From JAPPHY01 sp034423135 (lineage in GTDB: Bacteria > Chloroflexota > Dehalococcoidia > Lucifugimonadales > UBA2985), in NCBI GenBank assembly GCA_034423135.1, contig DAOUJC010000007.1, positions 62,001-126,000 of the forward strand: DNA of 64,000 nt, written 5' to 3'. Position numbers and translations under genes: made by a program. Each line of letters opens with the position of its first letter. Position 1 is the stretch's first letter. The notes beneath the pieces are model-generated. The model did no database searches. It saw nothing but the letters and a program-made list of their open reading frames with translations, and was not told where the DNA came from. Positions 22,825 to 32,552 of this stretch are shown in pieces.

Positions 22825-24176
22825 CAGTCCGCCTCCATCAGGAGACTTGCCTCACCAAGCGCCTCCTCGACGCGACGCGGCGCAGTGCCGCCGGGCACAT
22901 CGCGACCGGCTACGGAGCTCTCCGCGCTGATCTCGTACACGTCCTCGTCGAAGCGGGGAGAGAAGCGGCGGTACTCGCTCAGCTCCAGCTTGTCCAGGCT
23001 AACGCCCTGCGACTCCGCGTGGCGCACCAAGTCTGCCACGATTCCGTGTGCCGAGCGGAACGGCTCACCCTTCCTGACCAGGTAGTCGGCCAGGTCCGTG
23101 GCCAGCATTGCGGCGTCCGACGCTGCCTCACGCATCCGCTCGGCGCGAACCTCCATCGTGGCAACCATGCCGGCGAACACCGAGAGCGTGCCGAGAAACG
23201 TGTCCACAGTGTCGAAGAAGCCCTGCTTGTCCTCCTGCAGGTCGCGGTTGTAGGCAAGCGGCAGCCCCTTGAGCATCGTCAGCGCGCCCATCAGGTTGCC
23301 GTAGACGCGGCCCGTCTTGCCGCGGGCCAGCTCGGCGACGTCCGGGTTGCGCTTCTGCGGCATGATGCTGCTGCCGGACGTGTAGTCATCCCCTAGGCGC
23401 ACGAAGCCGAACTCCTGCGACGACCACATCACGAGTTCCTCCGCCAGCCGTGACAGGTGGGCCATGCACAGGGCCGCGTTTGCGTGAAACTCCACCAGAA
23501 AGTCGCGGTCGGATACGGCGTCGATGCTGTTCGCGCTGATGCCGCTGAATCCAAGCTCCGCCGCCACCGCTTCGCGGTCGATGGGGTAGGGGGCGCCGGC
23601 CAACGCGCCGCTTCCCAGCGGGAGCACGTCGGTCCTGCGCAGGCAGTCGGCGAAGCGCTCGCGATCGCGCTGGAGCATGTGGAAGTAGGCCAGCAGGTGG
23701 TGCGCGAAGAGCACCGGCTGGGCGCGCTGGAGATGGGTGTAGCCGGGCATGATGACGTCCGCGTTGTCCCGCGCCGCCGTGGCCAGCGCTTCCTGGAGCG
23801 CCTTCAGGCCCGCGATTGTCTCCTGCGTGGCCTCCTTGCAGTAGAGGCGCACGTCGGTGGCAACCTGGTCATTGCGGGAGCGGGCGGTGTGCAGCCGGCC
23901 CGCGGCGTCGCCAATCTTCTCGAAAAGGCGCGCCTCCACGTTCATGTGGATGTCTTCCAGCTCCTCTCTCCAGGGGAAGTCGCCGCTCTCGATCTCCTGC
24001 AGGATGCTCTGGAGGCCGGAACAGATAAGCCGCGAGTCATCCTCCGGGATGATGCCCTGCGCGCCCAGCATCCGCGCGTGGGCAATCGATGCCGCGATGT
24101 CCTGGCGGTACAGGCGGCGGTCGTAGCTCACGGATGCGATGTAGGGAGGTATTGCGTCCCTGTCTTGCATTGCCAT
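22824..24176 (-). CDS. argH: Argininosuccinate lyase
   Basis: The 450-residue enzyme cleaves argininosuccinate to arginine and fumarate, the last step of arginine synthesis. Family signatures are DVATDVRLYCKEA preceded by HTARSRNDQ, GYTHLQRAQPV, and the fumarase/lyase block GSSIMPQKRNPD. The N-terminus is slightly short, beginning just before SVSYDRRLYRQDIAASIAHA and lacking the usual LWGGRF start. It follows argG by 39 bp and overlaps the next gene by one base. Confidence 0.96.
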   Translation of the reverse strand: MAMQDRDAIPPYIASVSYDRRLYRQDIAASIAHARMLGAQGIIPEDDSRLICSGLQSILQEIESGDFPWREELEDIHMNVEARLFEKIGDAAGRLHTARSRNDQVATDVRLYCKEATQETIAGLKALQEALATAARDNADVIMPGYTHLQRAQPVLFAHHLLAYFHMLQRDRERFADCLRRTDVLPLGSGALAGAPYPIDREAVAAELGFSGISANSIDAVSDRDFLVEFHANAALCMAHLSRLAEELVMWSSQEFGFVRLGDDYTSGSSIMPQKRNPDVAELARGKTGRVYGNLMGALTMLKGLPLAYNRDLQEDKQGFFDTVDTFLGTLSVFAGMVATMEVRAERMREAASDAAMLATDLADYLVRKGEPFRSAHGIVADLVRHAESQGVSLDKLELSEYRRFSPRFDEDVYEISAESSVAGRDVPGGTAPRRVEEALGEASLLMEAD

Positions 24177-24215
24177 TCTAGTGGGCGAGCGGCGGAGTGC
24201 AGCGATGCAGGCGCC

Positions 24216-25436
24216 CTAGCTGCCCTCGCTTAGCTCCGGCAGCTCCAGCGACTGCACCCTCGCCTGCGTGCGGCCGGCAAGCCCGAAGATGTGTATGAAG
24301 CCCTCCGAGGCTCGATGGTCAAACCGGTCTCCCGTGTCGTACGTTGCCAGGTCGTGCTGGTAGAGGGAGTAGGGCGAGCTGCGTCCCACCACCACGCAGC
24401 GTCCCTTGAACAGCTTGAGCCTTATCGAGCCGGTCACGTACCGCTGGGTGCTCGTGACGAAGGCTTCCAGGTCCTGGTGAAGGGCTGTGAACCACAGGCC
24501 GTTGTACACGTGCTCGGCGTACTCCTGCGCGATCCGCTCCTTGAGCCTGAGCTGGTCCTTGCTGAGCGTAACGGCCTCCAGCGCCCTGTGCGCGGCGTGA
24601 AGCGCCGTGGCTGCCGGAGCCTCGTACACCTCGCGGGACTTTATGCCGACGAGCCGGTCCTCCACGTGGTCGACTCGGCCTACGCCGTGCTCACCGGCGA
24701 GGCGGCTCAGGTGGCCTATCAGGTCGACGCCGTTCATTTCCTCGCCGTCCAGCGCCACGGGGATACCTTCAGTGAAGGTCACCTCCACGTACAGCGGCGT
24801 GTCCGGCGCGTTCTCCGCCGAGACTGTCCAGGCGTACGCCTCCTCGGGAGGCTCCAGCCAGGGGTCCTCCAGGTCGCCGGCCTCTATGCTGCGGCCCCAC
24901 AGGTTCTCGTCAACGGAGTAGGGGCTGCGCGGCCCCAGGTCAAGAGGCGTGTTCCTGCTGCGGCCGTACTCGATCTCCTCCTCCCGGCTCATGCCCCATT
25001 CCCTGGCGGGCGCGATGATCTTTAGCGATGGGTCCATCCCGGCGATGCTCAGGTCGAAGCGCACCTGGTCGTTGCCCTTGCCCGTGCAGCCGTGAGCGAC
25101 CACACCCGCGCCCTCGCGGTGCGCGATGTCCAGCAGGTAGCGGGCGATGAGCGGGCGCCCCAACGCGGTGGCCAGCGAGTACTGGCCCTGGTAGATGGCT
25201 CCGGCCTGCAACGCCGGGAAGACGAACTGGCGCACGAAGTCCTGCCTGCCATCCACGACGAAGGCCTTGGACGCGCCGGCGGCGATGGCCCGCTCCCGCA
25301 CGTCGGAGCGGCCGGAGCCTCCGCCCATGTCGGCGGTGAGGGTGATGACCTCAGCGTCGTAGTTCTCCTTCAGCCACGGGATGGCCACGGAGGTGTCGAG
25401 GCCTCCGCTGTAAGCCAGGACCACTTTGGTAGCCAT
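24216..25436 (-). CDS. argG: Argininosuccinate synthase
   Basis: The 406-residue enzyme joins citrulline and aspartate with ATP to form argininosuccinate. The N-terminal P-loop-like motif is LAYSGGLDTSVAIPWL, followed by VVAHGCTGKGNDQVRF and later GRSSPYSLYQHDLATYD. AAGGAG lies 7 nt before the ATG at 25434-25436, which is preferred over the TTG two codons earlier. It is followed closely by argH. A 203-bp gap (25437-25639) with no visible gene separates it from argD upstream. Confidence 0.97.
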   Translation of the reverse strand: MATKVVLAYSGGLDTSVAIPWLKENYDAEVITLTADMGGGSGRSDVRERAIAAGASKAFVVDGRQDFVRQFVFPALQAGAIYQGQYSLATALGRPLIARYLLDIAHREGAGVVAHGCTGKGNDQVRFDLSIAGMDPSLKIIAPAREWGMSREEEIEYGRSRNTPLDLGPRSPYSVDENLWGRSIEAGDLEDPWLEPPEEAYAWTVSAENAPDTPLYVEVTFTEGIPVALDGEEMNGVDLIGHLSRLAGEHGVGRVDHVEDRLVGIKSREVYEAPAATALHAAHRALEAVTLSKDQLRLKERIAQEYAEHVYNGLWFTALHQDLEAFVTSTQRYVTGSIRLKLFKGRCVVVGRSSPYSLYQHDLATYDTGDRFDHRASEGFIHIFGLAGRTQARVQSLELPELSEGS

Positions 25437-25639
25437 GTTCAATCTCCTTGTGCGCGGGATGCGCTATGGGTGTACGCCGACTGCCCCTTGCCGTTATTGA
25501 GCCGTGTTCCCGACCCCAACAGCGAAGCGGCAGACTCTTGTGCCCTTCTTACGCGTCAAGTGTTGTCGCTGTTGATTCTCCGTGCAGCCAACAGTGCGGC
25601 AATAGTGTTGGTATGTGCCTCCACACGCGTGGCCGCGAA

Positions 25640-26830
25640 CTAGTCGGCGGTTGCCCTCGCGATCGCTCTATCCAGCTTGGCGATGCCCTCGTCCACCTCG
25701 TCTGCGCTGAGCGTCAGCGGCGGCATGATGCGGATGGCGTTGGGACGAACGGGGTTGAGCAGCAGCCCCTCGTCGTTGCTCATGGACACCACCTGGCCGG
25801 AGATGTCTCCGGTGAACTGGACTGCGACTAGCAGGCCCATGCCGCGCACCTGGTCGATGGCGGCGTGACGTGACATCAGCCCGTTCAGTCCGTCGATCAG
25901 CCTGCGGCCCATCTCGGCGGCGTTGGCAGACACGTTGTTGCGTATCACGTGGTCAACGACCCCGAAAGCGCCTGCTGTAGTCAGTACGTTGCCTCCGTAG
26001 GTGGAGCCGTGGTCGCCGGGAGCCAGGACGCAGAACTTCTCCTTGGCAAGGAAGGCCCCGATGGGAACGCCGCCGCCGAGTCCCTTGGCCAGCGTGATGG
26101 CGTCCGGCTCCACGCCGAACTGCTCGTAGCCGAACAGCGTGCCAAGGCGGCCGATGCCGGTCTGAACCTCGTCCAGGATCATGACAAGGTTGTGCGTGTC
26201 GCACCACTCGCGCACCTGCGCCAGGTAGTCCGGCGACGGCACGATGACGCCGCCCTCGCCCTGTATCGGCTCCACCATGACTGCGCACGTCTCGTCGGTG
26301 GTGGCCTCGCGTATGGCGTCGATGGCGTCGTACGGCACGTTGACAAAGCCGGGCGAAAGGGGCTGCCACTGCTCCTGGTAGTGAGGCTGGCCCGTGGCGG
26401 CTGCCATCGTGAGTGTTCGTCCGTGGAAGGAGTTGAGCGCGGTGATCACCTGGTACGCGCCGTTGCGGTTCAGCTTGCCGTACTTGCGCGCCAGCTTGAT
26501 CGCACCCTCGTTGGCCTCCGCGCCGCTGTTGCTGAAGAAGACGCGGTCAAGGCAGCTATTCTCCACCAGTAGCTGCGCCAGCTTGACCTGCGGCACGGTG
26601 AAGAACTGGTTGGATGTCTGAATCAGCGTGCTTGCTTGCTCCGTCACCGCATCGACGAGGGCAGGGTGGCAGTGGCCGAGGGTGTTCACGGCCCAGCCTG
26701 CGGTGAAGTCCAGGTACTCCTTGTCGTCTTCGTCCCAGACGCGTGAGCCGCTTCCCCTCACCAGCACGAGCGGCTGCCGCCGGGCGACCTGCATGTAGTA
26801 CTTGCTTTCGAGTTCTCTCCAGGTGCTCAT
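25640..26830 (-). CDS. argD: Acetylornithine aminotransferase
   Basis: The 396-residue class III PLP aminotransferase converts N-acetylglutamate semialdehyde to N-acetylornithine. Visible blocks are FFSNSGAEANEGAIKLARK, SFHGRT, EPIQGEGGV and LDEVQTGIGR. The PLP lysine is in TLAKGLGGGVPIGAFL. The start overlaps the UPF0182 stop by 4 nt (26827-26830), so it is coupled to that membrane protein. The arginine context makes ArgD more likely than other ornithine or GABA transaminases. Lysine-pathway use (LysJ/DapC) is possible in addition. Confidence 0.93.
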   Translation of the reverse strand: MSTWRELESKYYMQVARRQPLVLVRGSGSRVWDEDDKEYLDFTAGWAVNTLGHCHPALVDAVTEQASTLIQTSNQFFTVPQVKLAQLLVENSCLDRVFFSNSGAEANEGAIKLARKYGKLNRNGAYQVITALNSFHGRTLTMAAATGQPHYQEQWQPLSPGFVNVPYDAIDAIREATTDETCAVMVEPIQGEGGVIVPSPDYLAQVREWCDTHNLVMILDEVQTGIGRLGTLFGYEQFGVEPDAITLAKGLGGGVPIGAFLAKEKFCVLAPGDHGSTYGGNVLTTAGAFGVVDHVIRNNVSANAAEMGRRLIDGLNGLMSRHAAIDQVRGMGLLVAVQFTGDISGQVVSMSNDEGLLLNPVRPNAIRIMPPLTLSADEVDEGIAKLDRAIARATAD

Positions 26831-29577
26831 TGTCCTCCTTCCTGTGTGGGGCCCAGCAGCTGTTCCAGGGCCTGCTCAAGCCTGTCCAGGCTCTGTTTCA
26901 GCTGCGCGATGGCCTGTCGAATCTCATCCGCGTTCATGCCTTCGGTCGGCTGCGCTACCGGGTCGGCGGGCGTGACCGGTTCCGGCTCGCCGCCTGCGAG
27001 CAGCGCCTCAAGAGCGCTGTTCAGGTCGTCGGCCATTACAACGCTCTTGGCGTCCGCCAGTATAACCTGTTTCAGCTCCGGAAAGGCAATGTTCTCCGCC
27101 TGAATGTACAGAGGCTCAACGTACATGAGGAAGCGATCGCCCTCGTGCTCAATGGGCGTGACCAGCAGATTGCCCCTGATGCAGCGGGCCCCCCGCTGGC
27201 ACAGCAGGGTGAACTGCTGCTTGATGGTAAAGTCCTGATCGATTCTTGCCTCTACCTGCTCCGGGCCATCCACCTGTATGCCCTTCGGGAAGAAGAATGC
27301 CTTGAGGCTGCCGTACTGGCCGCGGTCGTTGTCCATGCGGGCGGCGAGCCACGCCACCTGGTTGGGCTTGTTGAGCGGCGTGAAGGGGAGCATCAGCACG
27401 AACTCTTCCTTCTCCTCTCCCGGCAGCCTCATTATAACGTGGTATGGCTGTATGGGCTGGACGGTTTCGAAGAAGAGCTCTTGGGGTATGCTCCAGGGGT
27501 CTTCCTTGCGATAGAAGTCGGTGGTGTCCCGCATGTGGTAGAGGAGGTACTTCTCCGCCTGCACGGAGAAGAAGTCGCGCGGGTAGCGTACGTGGGACCG
27601 CAGCGACTCAGGCAGCTCGTCGCGAGACTTGAACAGGCCGGGAAACGCGCCGGAGTAGGACTGGATGATGGGGTCTTCATCGTCGAAGATGTAGAACTGC
27701 ACCTCTCCTGTGTACGCGTCTATGACCGCCTTGACGCTGTTGCGCATGTAGTTGAACTCGTCCCGGAACGGGTCCGAGTAGGGGTAGTGGTTGGTGACGG
27801 TGTAGGCGTCTTGGAACCACCACAGCTTGCCGTCGGCCACCACCATGTAGGGGTCCGAGTCCAGGCGGAGGAACGGCGCGATCTGCTTGACCCTGTCCTG
27901 AATGAGGCGCCGGTACTGAATCTTGCTTTCGGGCGCAACTGCGCCGCTGATGAGGATGTTGATGTCGGCGAACTCCCACGCGTACGCGAAGCGTCTCAGC
28001 AGCGAGCTGAGGTGCACGCCTCCTCCGCCGTCATACACGTAGTCTGTGGACGCTGCGGCCTCGGAGTCGATCGCAGGAAAGTCGAATTCGGTTTCCTTCG
28101 AGTTGACGATGACGTAGTTGGCGCTGTTCTCGCCGTAGTATATCTGCGGCACATCGACGTGCGGCACGAAGCCCTCCAGAGTCTCCCGTCCGGCCTTGGG
28201 CGGGATGTCCTTGATGAAGAACTCCGGCTTGCCGTCGTCGGTGAACTCGGTGGTCGGGCTCATTGCCACACCGAATCCGTGTGTGTACTGCAGCCGGCGA
28301 TTCACCCACGACTGCGACTCCGGCGGCAGGTCCTCAGGAAACAGCTCGCGAGCGCCCAGCACAATCTGCCGGATCTCGCCGTCAACCTCGTAGCGGTCTA
28401 TGTCCACGCCGACAAAGCGGTAGTAGGCGCGGAAGAACTGTATCTGATTGTATATACTCCGAAGCGGTCTCCGGTCCCACAGGCGGACGTTTTCGATGGT
28501 GCCAGGGTTGGCGGCCACCGTTTCAGCGTTGATGGGAGCCAGCTCACCGGCGGACGTGCCTCCCTCGATGACCGCGAGCTGGTAGTCCTCCTCAACTATG
28601 CGGTCGAGGGCAAAACCCTGCCTTGTGAACTCGATGTTGCGCGGGATGTACTCTCGCTCCCTGTCCAGCTCGTTTGGCGCAACCTGAAAGCGCTGAACCA
28701 GCGCAGGGTACAGAGCGCCGACTACGACCGCAACCGCGATCCACAGGCCAACACCGCCGACGATGATGCGCGGCGAACGGAAGTAGGCGTTGGCGAGCAT
28801 CAGGACACCGATGACTGTGCCGACGCCGATGAGAATGTACAGCGCTGGCAGCCGCGCGTTGAGGTCGGTGAAGGCTGCACCGAAGATCGCGCCCTCCGCG
28901 GAGAAGAGCAGCTCGTATCTGTCCAGCCAGTAGCTCCACGTGATCACCAGCAGCAGAACGCCAAGCAGGATCGTGGCGTGGCTGACGGCCTGCGGCGTTA
29001 TGGCCTGACCAAGGCTGATGTCCCTCAAGCTCACGTTGATGAGGAATATCGAGCCTGCCACGAGCATGGTGGTGATGACGGCCCCGAAAAGCCAGCCCTG
29101 CATCAGGGTGAGAACCGGCAGGTCGAACACGTAGAACGATACGTCCCGGTTGAAAACCGGGTCCTGCACGTCGAAGGGCGTGGTGTTGAGGAATCGCAGC
29201 ACGGTCTCCCACTGTCCGCTGAGTATGGAGCCGAAGAGGACGGAAACCAGGAACACTGTTGCCCACGTGCCCCAGACCAGCAGCCGATTGAGCAGCGTGT
29301 AGAGGTCTACCGAGAGGAGCGGTGCCGGCTCGCCCACGGAGCTGCGGTATGCCATGATGGCGTTGGGCGTGACTATCGCCGCGAAGACCACCGCGCCGAG
29401 CAGGAACAGCCACACCCTGGTGAACAGGATCGTGGTGAATACGCTGCGGTACTGGAGGGCGTCGAACCAGAGCCAGTTGGTGTATATCTGCCGGAGCACG
29501 TTCAGCAGGACCAGCAGAACCACGAGGCCGAAGACCAGCGCGCCCCACTTGAGCAGGGGCGTGGCGTCGAAGGGCAT
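26827..29577 (-). CDS. UPF0182 family large membrane protein
   Basis: The 916-residue protein matches the COG1615/UPF0182 family of unknown function found in Actinobacteria, Cyanobacteria and Chloroflexota. The first roughly 300 residues contain about seven transmembrane helices. A large extracytoplasmic domain follows, with PVFNRDVSFYVFDLP, MRNSVKAVIDAYTGEV and RGARCIRGNLLVTPI. The C-terminus is an acidic and Gln-rich coiled coil. GGAGGGG 5 nt before the ATG at 29575-29577 supports this start; an upstream frame to 29643 is less likely. It lies between argB and argD, overlapping argD, which is an odd place for a membrane protein. Confidence 0.9.
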   Translation of the reverse strand: MPFDATPLLKWGALVFGLVVLLVLLNVLRQIYTNWLWFDALQYRSVFTTILFTRVWLFLLGAVVFAAIVTPNAIMAYRSSVGEPAPLLSVDLYTLLNRLLVWGTWATVFLVSVLFGSILSGQWETVLRFLNTTPFDVQDPVFNRDVSFYVFDLPVLTLMQGWLFGAVITTMLVAGSIFLINVSLRDISLGQAITPQAVSHATILLGVLLLVITWSYWLDRYELLFSAEGAIFGAAFTDLNARLPALYILIGVGTVIGVLMLANAYFRSPRIIVGGVGLWIAVAVVVGALYPALVQRFQVAPNELDREREYIPRNIEFTRQGFALDRIVEEDYQLAVIEGGTSAGELAPINAETVAANPGTIENVRLWDRRPLRSIYNQIQFFRAYYRFVGVDIDRYEVDGEIRQIVLGARELFPEDLPPESQSWVNRRLQYTHGFGVAMSPTTEFTDDGKPEFFIKDIPPKAGRETLEGFVPHVDVPQIYYGENSANYVIVNSKETEFDFPAIDSEAAASTDYVYDGGGGVHLSSLLRRFAYAWEFADINILISGAVAPESKIQYRRLIQDRVKQIAPFLRLDSDPYMVVADGKLWWFQDAYTVTNHYPYSDPFRDEFNYMRNSVKAVIDAYTGEVQFYIFDDEDPIIQSYSGAFPGLFKSRDELPESLRSHVRYPRDFFSVQAEKYLLYHMRDTTDFYRKEDPWSIPQELFFETVQPIQPYHVIMRLPGEEKEEFVLMLPFTPLNKPNQVAWLAARMDNDRGQYGSLKAFFFPKGIQVDGPEQVEARIDQDFTIKQQFTLLCQRGARCIRGNLLVTPIEHEGDRFLMYVEPLYIQAENIAFPELKQVILADAKSVVMADDLNSALEALLAGGEPEPVTPADPVAQPTEGMNADEIRQAIAQLKQSLDRLEQALEQLLGPTQEGGQ

Positions 29578-29635
29578 GGTGACCCCTCCGCCTTCTCCAT
29601 CCTGAAACGGCGACCAGTCCTGATCGCCACGGAAG

Positions 29636-30460
29636 CTAAACATCGCCCTTGTCTATGCGTGTGCCCGACTCCAGGCCTTCCACGAGATCCAGGAGAGCCC
29701 GGCTCCGTCTCCCGTCGACTATCCGGGCCGACGCGACGCCGTCGAGCGAGCGGAGGCATGCCTCGACCTTGGGCACCATGCCTCCGGAGACTGCGCCGTT
29801 GTCCATCAGCTCCCGCACCTCTGCGGCGGTGAGCCGTTCGAGCACGCGGCCGTCGGAGTCCATCACGCCTTCCACGTCGGTGAGGAACACCAGCGACTCT
29901 GCCTGCAGGGCGCGCGCGATCTCGCCGGCGGCCGTGTCGCCGTTGATGTTCAGCAGGGCAGCGCTCCGCTCGGAGCCGTCCACGGCGTGGATGGCCACGG
30001 GCGCAATCATTGGGATGTAGCCGGCTGCCAGCACGCTGCGGATGGGCGCGGGGTCGACGCGCGTGATGCGTCCCACCAGTCCAAGCTCAGGGTCGAGAAT
30101 CTCTGCTTCCAGCATTGCGCCGTCCACGCCGCTGATGCCCATAGCCCGGCCGCCGAGCCGTTGCACGGTGGACACCAGCTCCTTGTTGACGAGTCCGCCC
30201 AGCGTGGCCGCCACAATCTCCATGCTCGGCTCGTCGGTGACGCGGAGGCCGCGCACGAAGTTGGGCGTCAGGTTCTGGCGCTCCATCCAGCGGGAGATAA
30301 CGGGGCCTCCGCCGTGCACCACAACCGGAATCTGCCCACGGCGCTGTAGTTCAACAAGGTCTTCGAGCGACGTGTCCTGGCTGCCCAGGACGCTGCCACC
30401 GATCTTCACCACCAGAGCCGGATGGGCTGTCGAGTCGCTGGGAGCGTTTGTCATATCCAT
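29636..30460 (-). CDS. argB: Acetylglutamate kinase
   Basis: The 274-residue amino-acid-kinase-fold enzyme phosphorylates N-acetylglutamate, often the arginine-feedback step. Motifs are VVKIGGSVLGS, VVHGGGPVISRWME, ALLNINGDTAAGEIA and LVFLTDVEGVMD. GGAGAC lies about 7 nt before the ATG at 30458-30460, which gives a typical length; upstream frame to 30568 would overlap argJ. It sits 34 bp after argJ. The N-terminus lacks the long mobile helix of arginine-sensitive forms, so feedback control cannot be assumed. Confidence 0.95.
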   Translation of the reverse strand: MDMTNAPSDSTAHPALVVKIGGSVLGSQDTSLEDLVELQRRGQIPVVVHGGGPVISRWMERQNLTPNFVRGLRVTDEPSMEIVAATLGGLVNKELVSTVQRLGGRAMGISGVDGAMLEAEILDPELGLVGRITRVDPAPIRSVLAAGYIPMIAPVAIHAVDGSERSAALLNINGDTAAGEIARALQAESLVFLTDVEGVMDSDGRVLERLTAAEVRELMDNGAVSGGMVPKVEACLRSLDGVASARIVDGRRSRALLDLVEGLESGTRIDKGDV

Positions 30461-30494
30461 ACGGGGTCTCCGGGCGGCGCGAGCGGCCCCGGCG

Positions 30495-31712
30495 CTAGGT
30501 GGTGTAGGCGCTGTTGAATGTGACGTACTCTTCGCTGAGGTCGCAGCCCCAAGCGGTGGCGCAGCCATCGCCCAAGCCCAAGTCCAGGCGCAGGCTCACG
30601 TCGGTTCCGCTCATGGATAGTGATACGGCATCCTTGAAGTAGGGAATTGGGCGCCCCCCCTCCATGATGCAGACGTCGTTTATGTGGAGGGCGACAAGCT
30701 CTTCCGTGACCTCCGCGCCGCTGTAGCCTAGGGCAACGAGGATGCGGCCCCAGTTGGGATCGGCGCCGTGTATGGCGGACTTGACCAGCATCGAGGACGC
30801 CACGGAACGAGCGGCGATACGCGCGTCGCTCTCGCTCAACGCGTTCTCCACCACCACCTCGACTAGCCGTGAGGCGCCTTCACCATCTCGTGCGATGGCC
30901 TTTGCCAGGTAGGTGCACACCTCGCCGAGCGCCGCCCGGAACGCATCTGCGCTCGGTGAAGAAGCGTCGATCGCACTGCCGCCGGCTGCCCCGTTGGCGA
31001 GGATAAGGACGGTGTCGCTGGTGCTGGTGTCGCCATCAACGCTGATCATGTTGAACGATGTGTCCACGGCGCGGGAGAGGCTCTCCTGCAGGAAGCTCCC
31101 TTCCACGGGTGCGTCGGTCGCGAGGTACGCGAGCATGGTAGCCATGTTTGGGTGGACCATGCCGGAACCCTTGGAGATGCCTCCCAGAGTGTACGTGACA
31201 CCCTCCACCTCAAAGCTGACGGCCGTTTCCTTGGCGACGGTATCCGTGGTGCAAATGGCGCGCGCCAGTTCGTGGCCTCCGTCAGCGCTCATTTCGATGT
31301 TCCTGACCCCGTTTCGTATGAGGCCCATGGGGAGCTCAACGCCTATCAGGCCGGTGCTGCACGCCAGGGCCAACTCAGGCTCCAGTCCCAGCTTGGCTGC
31401 TGCAAGAGCGGCCATCTCGATAGCGTCGGTCATGCCCTGCTCGCCGACGCACGCATTGGCGATTCCGCTGTTGATCACGACGGCCTGCGCACGGCCCGTC
31501 GCCACCCTCTGCCGGTTCATCACCACGGTAGGAGACTTGACTTTGTTGGTCGTGAACGCGCCTGCCACTGTGCAGACGGACTCCGAGCAGAGTATGCCCA
31601 GGTCCAGCTTGTCCTCGGTGTAGGTACGAATGCCCGCGTAGGTGGCGCCGGCCGTGAATCCCTTTGGAGACGTTACAGTCCCCCCGTCCAACCAGTTGAT
31701 CTCTGAGGTCAT
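30495..31712 (-). CDS. argJ: Bifunctional glutamate N-acetyltransferase / ornithine acetyltransferase
   Basis: The 405-residue precursor self-cleaves at the Ala-Thr of the motif GSGMVHPNMATML to form alpha and beta chains, with Thr as nucleophile. It recycles acetyl groups between acetylornithine and glutamate, so no separate argE is needed. Other blocks are GILCSESVCTVAGAFTTNKV and HGADPNWGRILVALGYSG. The ATG at 31710-31712 is preceded by GGAG. It is the first gene of the leftward cluster argJ-argB-UPF0182-argD-argG-argH. Whether it accepts acetyl-CoA as well cannot be read from sequence. Confidence 0.95.
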   Translation of the reverse strand: MTSEINWLDGGTVTSPKGFTAGATYAGIRTYTEDKLDLGILCSESVCTVAGAFTTNKVKSPTVVMNRQRVATGRAQAVVINSGIANACVGEQGMTDAIEMAALAAAKLGLEPELALACSTGLIGVELPMGLIRNGVRNIEMSADGGHELARAICTTDTVAKETAVSFEVEGVTYTLGGISKGSGMVHPNMATMLAYLATDAPVEGSFLQESLSRAVDTSFNMISVDGDTSTSDTVLILANGAAGGSAIDASSPSADAFRAALGEVCTYLAKAIARDGEGASRLVEVVVENALSESDARIAARSVASSMLVKSAIHGADPNWGRILVALGYSGAEVTEELVALHINDVCIMEGGRPIPYFKDAVSLSMSGTDVSLRLDLGLGDGCATAWGCDLSEEYVTFNSAYTT

Positions 31713-31861
31713 CTCCACTCCAAACAGTGTAGTGTAGTGAGGCGTGCGACGGCTGCAAGTATAACACTCATGCGGTGCGAGCAAAAGGGGAGCAATGGGA
31801 TGATGGTCAGCTCGTTTCCAGCTATAATGTCAACCAGTGGAGGAGAGGAGGGCCAGCCGCC

Positions 31862-32380
31862 ATGCCCATTTCCTTGGTTCGACCCGTTGACGTGGAGATT
31901 GCCTTCGAGGAGCGTTCCTACGGACTTGGCGAGAGCATCGGCGTGAAGGTGAAGCTGAGCGCCCGGCGAGAGGTGGAGGTCAGGGAGGCCAGGCTGGACC
32001 TGGTGTGCGAAGAGCAGTTCGCAGAAAGCTACACCGTCAGCGTTTCCAGCGGCCCGCCTACGGACTACGGATCGCCGTGGGGCCAGTTCGGGGTGTACAG
32101 GGCGCCCAAGGTGCCAAAGCAAGTCAATCAGGATAAGAAGGAGTCCTACGTACACAGCAGCGCCGTGTTCCTGGAGGGCGCGAGGCTGAAATCGGGCTCT
32201 GTGCAGCAGCTCAGTTTCGACATGTTCATCGGGATGGAACCACCGCCCCGTGCGACCGTAGGCAGCGCCCAATGGTGGCTGGAGGTGGTGCTGGACATCG
32301 CACGAGCGCGTGACGTCCGTAGCCGGCACAAGGTGGACGTGGTGGTACCCGCGACCCGCCGCCAGCCGCGGCCCGGCTGA
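31862..32380 (+). CDS. Hypothetical protein, predicted beta-sandwich (arrestin-like)
   Basis: The 172-residue product is rich in alternating beta-strand pattern: VDVEIAFEERSYGLGESIGV, then VKVKLSARREVEVREARLDL. It ends with WWLEVVLDIARARDVRSRHK followed by VDVVVP. This resembles arrestin-N or SpoOM-like sandwiches, but I cannot assign a family with certainty. A purine-rich GGAGGAGAGGAGG run lies upstream of the ATG at 31862. It is divergent from argJ. No transmembrane segment or catalytic motif is visible. Confidence 0.6.
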   Translation: MPISLVRPVDVEIAFEERSYGLGESIGVKVKLSARREVEVREARLDLVCEEQFAESYTVSVSSGPPTDYGSPWGQFGVYRAPKVPKQVNQDKKESYVHSSAVFLEGARLKSGSVQQLSFDMFIGMEPPPRATVGSAQWWLEVVLDIARARDVRSRHKVDVVVPATRRQPRPG

Positions 32381-32416
32381 GGTCAGGAAATCGTAATATA
32401 TTCGGCCCAATAGTGC

Positions 32417-32445
32417 TTGCATGCCGTCATAGAGAGAGGTACAAT
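32417..32445 (+). promoter_or_regulatory. Strong sigma70-type promoter upstream of a possible RNA gene
   Basis: TTGCAT (32417-32422), a 17-nt spacer and TACAAT (32440-32445) predict a start near 32452. No conventional gene follows on this strand until 34498. Confidence 0.65.
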
Positions 32446-32474
32446 GTAATTGAAGCTAGCGGAAGGAGGTTGAA

Positions 32475-32552
32475 ATGGTTCCAAAGTACGTATTGAACCA
32501 TAGATGGCACTTCCCTTCTGATCGCCTCGCCGGCCTGGGCGGTGGAGGATAG
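32475..32552 (+). CDS. Possible 25-residue small protein or leader peptide
   Basis: AAGGAGG ends 5 nt before an ATG that opens 25 codons (MVPKYVLNHRWHFPSDR, then LAGLGGGG) and a TAG stop. The ribosome site and promoter spacing are better than chance, but the peptide has no recognised relatives and ends in a glycine run. It may be a leader peptide within the candidate RNA. Confidence 0.35.
   Translation: MVPKYVLNHRWHFPSDRLAGLGGGG

Noticed and set aside
26743..29832. A 1029-codon open frame on the plus strand opposite UPF0182
   Set aside because: It is a shadow of the GC-rich UPF0182 gene: its protein is rich in Arg, Val, His and Glu without domains, while the minus strand encodes a clear family.
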